Source: Clostridia bacterium
GTDB taxonomy: Bacteria > Bacillota > Clostridia > UBA1381
Direction of reading: 5' to 3'
NCBI GenBank assembly: GCA_017621875.1
Contig: JAGASE010000013.1
Location: forward strand, 1-64,000
Length of the DNA stretch: 64,000 nt
Shown: positions 57,787 through 64,000 of the stretch, piece by piece
Layout of the letters: every line of letters begins with the position of its first letter
How positions within the stretch are numbered: the first letter of the stretch is position 1
Position numbers and translations under genes: made by a program
Notes under the pieces: generated by a model
The model's input: only the letters and a program-made list of their open reading frames with translations
The model's database searches: none
Told to the model about the DNA's origin: nothing

Positions 57787-58976
57787 TGAATGTTAATAAA
57801 ATAGTATATCGCTTTAAGGAATACGGAGTATTTTCTTTAATAAAAAATATAGCAGAAAACTCATATAACAAGCTTTTAAAGCCGGAAAAGGACATTATAA
57901 ATAATTTGCTGGTCAAGAAAAATTATGCCGCAGTTGTTAAAAAATGTGAGGAGCTTTTGAAAAAGCGTCCGGGAGATATTGAACTGACAAAAAGTATGGC
58001 GTTTGCCAAGTATTACCTGAATGAGAGGGAAGAAGCAACCGAGCTTATGAAAGAGGCATTCGAGTCTTTCAGCAAAGTTGCGGTGGAGGAGCTTATAAAA
58101 AAACTGCCGTTTGAAAATTATGATACCGTATATGTATACAACGGAGGAAAAATGAATTGGGGCTCGCTTATACATACACCTAAAGACGCCAGTGGCAGCG
58201 GTTGCTTATTCTCTAAAATTATTGCAGAAACCCCCAAGATAAATCGCGAAGAATTTTTTTACGAGAATATATACGGCAAACTTCTAAAAATATCAGGCAC
58301 TCCTGAATATTTGGGAAGTAAGCATTTTCCCGAATATGGGATTTTGGTATTAACCACCGCACTGATTGAGGGCGACAGCTCTCCCGATTTATACTTAGAC
58401 AGAGTTTTGGAAATTAATAGTGAGATTGAAGCTATTCCTTATGATAAATGCAGAAAGATATTAAAAACAGGCACGTATTATACAGCCAAATATCAGGTTA
58501 TGTATTTACATAAGCATTCGGTGATTAAGGAAATTATAGGCGATATAGAAAGAGTTATCGGCTCACAGGAGATAGCGGATTTAACGGATATTTTTGTAAA
58601 AAACAAGCTTTATAAAAAAGTAATACCTCAAAAACACTATGCGTTTTGCCATAACGACTTTCATAAAAATAATATATTCGCATGCTCTTCGTCGGGAAAC
58701 TGTTATGTGTTTGACTGGGGAAATTACAGCTATGCCGCCAAAGGCTGGGATATGGCGTATTATTTCGGTAATTTTGAGTTTACCTTTGAAGAAATATACG
58801 AGCGGTATATAAAGGGTAAGGACGATACCGTAGAACAGATTTTTTATGTATTGATGCAAATTTATGTGTGGACACAAAGGCTTCACGGAAGGAGCTGGAC
58901 CGAAAAAGCAGAAGAATATTTTATTCCTGCTTTAGAATTTATAAAAAAGAAAAGTGAGGAATGTATTTATGCGTAA
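57786..58976 (+). CDS. TPR-like domain fused to an APH-fold phosphotransferase
   Basis: A 396-aa protein with two parts. Residues 30-95 resemble a pair of tetratricopeptide helices (KNYAAVVKKCEELLKKRPG, then IELTKSMAFAKYYLNEREEA). Residues 105-390 are an APH-type kinase-like domain: CHNDFHKNNIF with catalytic Asp291 and Asn296, and VFDWGNYSYAAKGWDMAYY with metal-binding Asp310. An N-lobe segment GSGCLFSKII supplies a possible ATP lysine. The TPR-like part probably docks a partner or substrate. It overlaps the next gene by 8 bases, repeating the kinase-nucleotidyltransferase pairing seen at 51982-54199. Confidence 0.78.
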   Translation: MNVNKIVYRFKEYGVFSLIKNIAENSYNKLLKPEKDIINNLLVKKNYAAVVKKCEELLKKRPGDIELTKSMAFAKYYLNEREEATELMKEAFESFSKVAVEELIKKLPFENYDTVYVYNGGKMNWGSLIHTPKDASGSGCLFSKIIAETPKINREEFFYENIYGKLLKISGTPEYLGSKHFPEYGILVLTTALIEGDSSPDLYLDRVLEINSEIEAIPYDKCRKILKTGTYYTAKYQVMYLHKHSVIKEIIGDIERVIGSQEIADLTDIFVKNKLYKKVIPQKHYAFCHNDFHKNNIFACSSSGNCYVFDWGNYSYAAKGWDMAYYFGNFEFTFEEIYERYIKGKDDTVEQIFYVLMQIYVWTQRLHGRSWTEKAEEYFIPALEFIKKKSEECIYA

Positions 58977-60132
58977 GTTTATAAGAACGAATTTGATAAG
59001 AATAGGCAAGCTTTTAGGACTGCAAAAATTCAAAAAGCAGTACGGTGTCAGAGTAGGCGACGCACAGAAAATTTTTGATAAGCTTGACAGCAAGGGGATT
59101 TGTTATGTTGTTCTGCGTTGGTTTGACGAGCTTCCGAAATTAAATCCTGATGAAGACATGGACATACTTGTTGCTGATGAGGATTTTGCAAAAATAAAGA
59201 AAATATTGCAGCGTGGAAGAAGTGAGGAAAAGGATTTTGTAAGGTTTGACGTATATCCTGCACATAATCTTACGGGAAATATTGCATCATACTATGTTCC
59301 GTCCGTTGCCGAAAAGATATTGGCAAACCGCGTTAAAATGGATTGCAATGTGTGGACGCCGAATAAGAATGCATATTTCTATTCCTTGTGCTATCATGCA
59401 CTGTTCCATAAGGGCTTTAACGCAGGAATACCTTCAAAATTTATACCTAATCCTACACTTAATGCAAAACATAATTTTGTTGAAATATTGGGCGGATTAG
59501 CTGCCGAAAACGGAGTGCAGCTTCCCGAAATGACAATGGAGGCAATAGAGGAGCATTTAAAAGAGACAGGCTGGCTGCCGCCTCTTGACGTATATTTCAG
59601 ACGCTCTAAATTAAATGAATGGGCGAAACTGCGTTCACAGGAGCTTATTGAAGATACATGGAGTAAAAACAGAGGCAGTGTGGTATTCATATTGAGAAGC
59701 AGCAAGGTTGGAACACCCATAGAGGCTAAGCTCAAGGATATGATTAAGGAGGCAGGAGCCGAGATTGTAACAACCTATACCTTTAATGAAGAGCAGGCAA
59801 AGATTTTTGCCGCAAGAACAAGAGGCGGTGATTGGGGCGTAAAGCTTCCGGGCAGTGAGTGGGGTGGTCTTCCGACTTATGCGATTTTCGCAAGAAAAAG
59901 TGAGCCGCAGAACAATATTGCCGATGAGAATATACCAAAGGGTATTGTAGAGTATGAGTGGGTTAAGCAAATTAAAAAGGATATCCGAAAAATTGCAAAT
60001 AAGGGTGTGGCATACAGAAAACAATATCATATACTGCACACCAGTGATAATGGAATTGAGGCAATGTATTATAAATCGGTAATTGAAGATGTTTTAAAAA
60101 TAAATGACGGGGAAGAGAGTTTGGAGAGGTAG
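58969..60132 (+). CDS. Nucleotidyltransferase-like domain fused to an NDP-kinase-like domain
   Basis: A 387-aa protein with an unusual architecture. The N-terminal half looks like a nucleotidyltransferase: CYVVLRWFDELP (residues 45-56) and DEDMDILV with candidate metal ligands Asp63 and Asp65. Residues 236-387 look like a nucleoside diphosphate kinase: SVVFILRSSKVG resembles the first strand, EEQAKIFAARTRG the nucleotide-binding helix, and ILHTSDNGIEAMYY the catalytic histidine loop (His357; family pattern HGSD). The NDK lysine and tyrosine appear replaced, so catalysis may be altered. ATG 58969 has GAGGA 8 bases upstream and overlaps the TPR-kinase gene by 8 bases. Confidence 0.65.
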   Translation: MRKFIRTNLIRIGKLLGLQKFKKQYGVRVGDAQKIFDKLDSKGICYVVLRWFDELPKLNPDEDMDILVADEDFAKIKKILQRGRSEEKDFVRFDVYPAHNLTGNIASYYVPSVAEKILANRVKMDCNVWTPNKNAYFYSLCYHALFHKGFNAGIPSKFIPNPTLNAKHNFVEILGGLAAENGVQLPEMTMEAIEEHLKETGWLPPLDVYFRRSKLNEWAKLRSQELIEDTWSKNRGSVVFILRSSKVGTPIEAKLKDMIKEAGAEIVTTYTFNEEQAKIFAARTRGGDWGVKLPGSEWGGLPTYAIFARKSEPQNNIADENIPKGIVEYEWVKQIKKDIRKIANKGVAYRKQYHILHTSDNGIEAMYYKSVIEDVLKINDGEESLER

Positions 60133-60137
60133 TAATA

Positions 60138-61706
60138 ATGTCGAGAACAACGCATTCTCTTAGAAATTTTATAATGAGCACATTTGGTGCGATTTTAACA
60201 ATTTTGTTTAATTTTATATCAAGAACTGTCCTGATTAAAACCCTGGGAAGTGACTACATAGGTATAAACGGACTGTTTACAAATGTCCTTTCCATGCTGT
60301 CTTTAGCAGATTTGGGTGTCGGAACTGCAATCCTGTATAATCTGTATAAGCCTATTGAGGACAAGGATTTTCACAGGATTACGGTATTAATGGACTTTTA
60401 CAAAAAGCTGTATCGGGTTATTGGGCTTGTTATATTCGTGCTGGGAGTATGCCTGATTCCGTTTTTGCCGAACATTATAAAGGACTATGACAGACTACGA
60501 CAGTTAAACATAAATGCTGTACTTTTGTTTTTGCTGTTCCTTTTCAGAACAACATCTTCTTATTGGTTTTTTGCATATAAAACAGCTCTGGTAAAGGCTC
60601 ATCAGAAGGAATATGTGCTAAAACCGATTGAGTTTGTATTTCTTCTCGCAATGAATATTCTGCAGATTTTGGTTTTGATTCTGTTCAAAAACTATATATT
60701 TTTTATAGTTGTGAGCATTGTAATGCAGCTTATTCAAAATATTGTGTGTGCGTTAAAAACGGAGAAGATGTATCCGTATATTAAGGAAAAAACGCCGGAC
60801 AGATTGGAAAAATCCGAGAGAAAAGAAATATTTAAAAACTGTTATGCATTGTTTCTCTACAAGATAAATACGGTTGTTACAAATGCAACCGGAAATATAG
60901 TTCTTTCAGCATTCTTGGGCATCACAAGCGTCGGATTGTATTCAAATTATACATTAATTGTTACAGCTATTCGCTCTGTTGTTTCCAAGGTATATGTAGC
61001 GATGACAGCAAGTCTTGGAAATCTTCATGCTGAGGGCGATGTTAAGCATGAGGAAAAGATTTTCAATACAGTTAATTTTATTACATTTATTATGTATGGA
61101 ATAGCGGCAATAGGTATGGCGATTGTCTGCAATGATTTTGTGAATGTTTGGATTGGTAATAAGTATCTTATTTCACCTATGGAGATTCCGGGAACGGGCT
61201 TTAGTGTGAGTTTTCCACTGCTTTTGGGCATAGAGATATATGTATTGGGCATTAACCTGTTCCTGTCCTATTTCAGAAATTCGATGGGACTTTTTCAGCA
61301 AGGAAAGTATAGACCGATAGCTACTATCATAATAAATCTTGCCGTATCTGTTTTCTTGGTTACAAAAATAGGTATTTCAGGCGTGGTTATAGGAACGATA
61401 GTATCGGCACTTGCTACATATATATGGTATGATCCCATGATAATTTACAGACATACCTTTAAGACCTCTACAAAGGAATATTGGATTAAAAATTTGAAGT
61501 ACGCAGTTGCTGTTTGCGTTGCGGGCGTTATTTCGTACAAGCTTTGTGATGTTGTGAACGGAAACGGTATTATATTTGTTATACTTCATGGCATCATATG
61601 CGTTCTGACATCAGTCGCAGTTTTCACTGCTGCGTTTTTCAGGACGGAGGAATTTAAATATTTGTCTACAATGGTAAAAAATCTTGTAAAAAGAAAGATA
61701 AAATAG
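60138..61706 (+). CDS. Wzx-like polysaccharide flippase
   Basis: A 522-aa MOP-superfamily membrane protein with 12-14 predicted helices, expected to flip undecaprenyl-pyrophosphate-linked repeat units across the membrane. The N-terminal RTVLIKTLGSDYIGINGLF and NVLSMLSLADLGVGTAILY are characteristic of PST-type flippases of Bacillota capsule loci. It lies 5 bases after the fusion gene. With the polymerase at 56587 and the initiating transferase at 46584 it indicates a Wzx/Wzy-dependent pathway. Confidence 0.92.
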   Translation: MSRTTHSLRNFIMSTFGAILTILFNFISRTVLIKTLGSDYIGINGLFTNVLSMLSLADLGVGTAILYNLYKPIEDKDFHRITVLMDFYKKLYRVIGLVIFVLGVCLIPFLPNIIKDYDRLRQLNINAVLLFLLFLFRTTSSYWFFAYKTALVKAHQKEYVLKPIEFVFLLAMNILQILVLILFKNYIFFIVVSIVMQLIQNIVCALKTEKMYPYIKEKTPDRLEKSERKEIFKNCYALFLYKINTVVTNATGNIVLSAFLGITSVGLYSNYTLIVTAIRSVVSKVYVAMTASLGNLHAEGDVKHEEKIFNTVNFITFIMYGIAAIGMAIVCNDFVNVWIGNKYLISPMEIPGTGFSVSFPLLLGIEIYVLGINLFLSYFRNSMGLFQQGKYRPIATIIINLAVSVFLVTKIGISGVVIGTIVSALATYIWYDPMIIYRHTFKTSTKEYWIKNLKYAVAVCVAGVISYKLCDVVNGNGIIFVILHGIICVLTSVAVFTAAFFRTEEFKYLSTMVKNLVKRKIK

Positions 61707-61729
61707 TATACTAAAACGGGAGGCATGGT

Positions 61730-62917
61730 ATGACAACTGAATTTGCGGACTTATTATATCTGTTCTCTTGTGCTGCTTTGGGAAAAGCTCCGGAAGAGGA
61801 TAGGGAATACAATTTAAAAAAAATATATCTGCTTGCCGAGAAGCAACAGATTGATACAATTATTTTTCCTGTAATCAATAAGCTAAAGGAACGCGGTAGA
61901 AATGTTGACAGCACTGTGTTTGATGCTTGGGCAAGGAAATTTTATGGAGCGGTATCCTTTTCTGCAAAAAGGGGCTATTACATAAGCGGACTTTTAAAGC
62001 GTCTTGAGGGCGAGAATATCAAATACTGTATTTTAAAAGGTGAGTCGTTATCCGACCTTTACGCTGAGCCGGACAGCAGAATATCGGGAGATATTGATTT
62101 ATGGATATGTAGTAGCGGCGATATGCCGAGGGTGATTGAGCTTTTGGAGCAGGACGGCTTTTATACCGAGCGTAATACTCTCGAATCGCATCAGATAGAG
62201 TGCAGGCATAAAATATACGGGCTGATAGAGCTTCATTCTGATATATGCGACAGCGTGGCAAAGCAAATATGGTTTTCCGATAAGGTGTCTTTTTCGGAGG
62301 ACTTCATCAGAAAAAGTGACAGCTACGGTGGCAGTTTTTACGCTCTGTCCGCCACAGACGGTGCGATATTTGTTACATTTCATTTTATAAAGCATTTCCT
62401 GTCCCACGGCTGCGGCTGCAGACAGCTCATGGACATGCTGTTGTACTTGAAGCATTATGAAAATGAGATAAACTGGGAGATATTTAACGGCTTGTACGCG
62501 GAGCTTAAGTATTTAAAATTTATTGATAAATGCAAACAGATAGGAAAGCTGTATTTTGGGATAGATTTTAAAGACGTCAAAGCTGCAGATAAGAGCCTTT
62601 TAGATAAAATATTAACCGATATGGAAGGCAGCGGCGTTTTTGGAGAAAGCGAGGAGTTCCGCAAGGAATTTGCGGCTTATTACACTAAAAAACGAAAGAA
62701 AAACAGCGTGGGCACGAGCAAAACGCAGTTTAAATATTTGCTTGAGAGAATCTCCGAATTTATGCGGAACAGAAATTATAATCCGTTTGCGATAATAAGG
62801 GATTTAATAAAAAGAAACAGGACTATCGATAAAAACACAGAAAAAGTAAATGAAAGATTGGGATTATTTGAAAATCTGGGTTTTTTTGAAGATATAGAAG
62901 AAACAGAAGAAAGGTAG
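61730..62917 (+). CDS. Nucleotidyltransferase family protein (NTP_transf_5)
   Basis: A 395-aa protein with the complete family signature: YCILKGESLSDLYAEP, then Arg117 and GDIDLWI with Asp121 and Asp123. Downstream blocks are IELHSDIC and FVTFHFIKHFLSHGCGCRQLMD. The C-terminal 80 residues are basic then acidic, ending EDIEETEER. Family function is unsettled; related proteins occur in polysaccharide and peptide-modification loci. GGGAGGC lies 7 bases before the ATG, the strongest ribosome binding site in this part of the operon. It is the last of the phosphate/nucleotide-transfer proteins in the locus. Confidence 0.85.
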   Translation: MTTEFADLLYLFSCAALGKAPEEDREYNLKKIYLLAEKQQIDTIIFPVINKLKERGRNVDSTVFDAWARKFYGAVSFSAKRGYYISGLLKRLEGENIKYCILKGESLSDLYAEPDSRISGDIDLWICSSGDMPRVIELLEQDGFYTERNTLESHQIECRHKIYGLIELHSDICDSVAKQIWFSDKVSFSEDFIRKSDSYGGSFYALSATDGAIFVTFHFIKHFLSHGCGCRQLMDMLLYLKHYENEINWEIFNGLYAELKYLKFIDKCKQIGKLYFGIDFKDVKAADKSLLDKILTDMEGSGVFGESEEFRKEFAAYYTKKRKKNSVGTSKTQFKYLLERISEFMRNRNYNPFAIIRDLIKRNRTIDKNTEKVNERLGLFENLGFFEDIEETEER

Positions 62918-62918
62918 T

Positions 62919-63962
62919 ATGGATATGTTTAAGGAGAAAACTTTGTTAATAACAGGAGGAACAGGCTCCTTCGGAAATGCAGTTTTAAACCGTTTTTTGA
63001 TGACCGATATCGGTGAAATACGCATTTTCTCGCGTGACGAGAAAAAGCAGGACGATATGCGTCATGAATATCAGGCGAAATATCCGGAGTATAGCAATAA
63101 GATTAAGTTTTATATTGGTGATGTACGTGATTTGGCGAGCGTGAGAAACGCAATGTACGGCGTTGATTACATATTCCACGCAGCCGCCTTAAAGCAGGTT
63201 CCGTCATGTGAGTTTTTCCCTGTTGAGGCTGTTAAAACGAATGTACTCGGAACGGATAACGTGCTGACTGCCGCTATTGAAGCAGGTGTTTCCAAGGTAA
63301 TCTGCCTGTCAACCGACAAGGCGGCATACCCTGTAAATGCTATGGGTACTTCAAAGGCGATGATGGAAAAGGTTGTCGTTGCAAAGTCGAGAACGGTATC
63401 GCCTGATAAAACAACAATATGCTGTACCCGCTACGGCAACGTTATGTGCAGCCGCGGCAGCGTTATTCCGCTTTGGATTGAACAGATTAAAAAAGGTGAG
63501 GATATTACCGTAACCGCAGCTGATATGACGAGATTTATCATGTCGCTTGAAGAGGCTGTGGATTTGGTGCTTTATGCATTTTCCAATGCCGAAAGCGGTG
63601 ATATTATGGTGCAAAAAGCACCTGCCTGCACTATTGAGGTGTTGGCAAAGGCAGTGAAGGAGCTGTTTGATAAAGAGGATAAGGCGGCTATAAAGGTTAT
63701 CGGTATCCGTCATGGTGAGAAAATGTACGAAACTCTTTTGACGAACGAGGAATGTGCCAATGCAATTGATATGGGCGATTTCTACCGCGTTCCTGCCGAT
63801 AAGCGTGATTTGAACTACGACAAGTATTTTAAGGACGGCAACTGTGAAAGAAGCACACTTACCGAATTTGACTCGAATAATACCGAGCTTTTGACGGTTG
63901 AGGAGGTTAAGGAAAAGCTTCTTAGCCTTGCGTACATAAGAGACGAATTAGATAATATGTGA
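62919..63962 (+). CDS. capE: UDP-N-acetylglucosamine 4,6-dehydratase/5-epimerase CapE (FnlA/WbjB type)
   Basis: A 347-aa extended short-chain dehydrogenase that inverts C5 and dehydrates UDP-GlcNAc, the first step to UDP-N-acetyl-L-fucosamine. TGGTGSFGNAVLNRF (cofactor loop), AAALKQVPSCEFFPVEAV, LSTDKAAYPVNAMGTSKAMM and RYGNVMCSRGSVIPLW closely follow S. aureus CapE as I recall it, including Met in place of the usual catalytic Tyr before x3-Lys. ATG 62925 is an alternative start giving the family N-terminus MFKEKTLLITGG. CapF and CapG homologues would be expected downstream, beyond the window. Confidence 0.93.
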   Translation: MDMFKEKTLLITGGTGSFGNAVLNRFLMTDIGEIRIFSRDEKKQDDMRHEYQAKYPEYSNKIKFYIGDVRDLASVRNAMYGVDYIFHAAALKQVPSCEFFPVEAVKTNVLGTDNVLTAAIEAGVSKVICLSTDKAAYPVNAMGTSKAMMEKVVVAKSRTVSPDKTTICCTRYGNVMCSRGSVIPLWIEQIKKGEDITVTAADMTRFIMSLEEAVDLVLYAFSNAESGDIMVQKAPACTIEVLAKAVKELFDKEDKAAIKVIGIRHGEKMYETLLTNEECANAIDMGDFYRVPADKRDLNYDKYFKDGNCERSTLTEFDSNNTELLTVEEVKEKLLSLAYIRDELDNM

Positions 63963-63969
63963 GAGCGGA

Positions 63970-64000
63970 ATGAAAAGTGTTGCTTCAAGCTTAACAGGCT
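63970..64000 (+). CDS. Possible start of a further operon gene (truncated by window)
   Basis: An open frame begins at ATG 63970, 7 bases after the capE stop, and runs off the window after ten codons (MKSVASSLTG). GAGCGGA upstream is a weak ribosome binding site. Too short to identify. Confidence 0.3.
   Translation, partial: MKSVASSLTG

Overview
The window looks like a chromosomal segment of an endospore-forming, low-to-moderate GC Clostridia member (Bacillota). The evidence is clostridial gene order (acpP-rnc-radical SAM-smc-ftsY; asp23-fakA-recG-rsmD-coaD), a SpoIIP homologue, a CarD homologue, enoyl reductase FabK instead of FabI, AGGAGG-type ribosome binding sites, frequent GTG/TTG starts, and TTGACA-17-TATAAT promoters often with an extended TGn -10. 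No rRNA, tRNA or CRISPR array was seen.

Layout. 1-1.3 kb: 3' part of a large serine recombinase (edge of a mobile element beyond the left border) and a small orphan gene. 1.35-4.9 kb: a deacetylase, a DUF3793-flavodoxin pair under a 26-bp palindromic operator, a strongly expressed structured RNA candidate (possibly the raiA motif), and a secreted protein with repeats. 5.1-11.6 kb: acpP, rnc, radical SAM, smc, ftsY. 11.7-15.0 kb: hom-thrB-lysC (aspartate to threonine). 15.1-18.8 kb: rlmB, an ACT/UPF0210 pair and an MFS transporter. 18.9-26.8 kb: a TetR-type regulator followed by fabH-acp-fabK-fabD-fabG-fabF-fabZ-accD-accA. Two related palindromes, one at the regulator promoter and one before fabH, suggest that the regulator controls itself and fatty acid synthesis. 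accB and accC are missing from their usual places. 26.8-30.3 kb: YitT, an SCP2-like protein with a histone-H1-like tail, TepA and a tyrosine recombinase. 30.5-37.8 kb: asp23, fakA, recG, rsmD, coaD, a coiled-coil protein, tsaE, tsaB, rpiB. 37.9-41.0 kb (minus): apbE, rbgA, lepB, rplS with an L19-type leader. 41.1-44.9 kb: spoIIP, an AT-rich islet (Sel1-like protein, 59-aa acidic protein, XRE regulator) between two terminator hairpins, then carD.

45.1 kb to the right end: one long plus-strand surface-polysaccharide operon behind a strong promoter and a leader of about 200 nt. It encodes an aminotransferase, an initiating phosphoglycosyltransferase, an ATP-grasp/HAD pair, three GT4 glycosyltransferases, a pyruvyl-transferase-family protein, a Wzy-like polymerase, a Wzx-like flippase and CapE (UDP-L-FucNAc pathway). 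Interleaved are six nucleotide/phosphate-transfer proteins: a thymidylate-kinase-like protein, two APH/choline-kinase-fold proteins (one with a TPR-like N-terminus), two NTP_transf_5-like nucleotidyltransferases, and a nucleotidyltransferase apparently fused to an NDP-kinase-like domain. This set is the best candidate for an undescribed system: a phospho- or nucleotidyl-ligand branch that decorates the glycan. Functions of these six proteins are inferred from motifs and context only.
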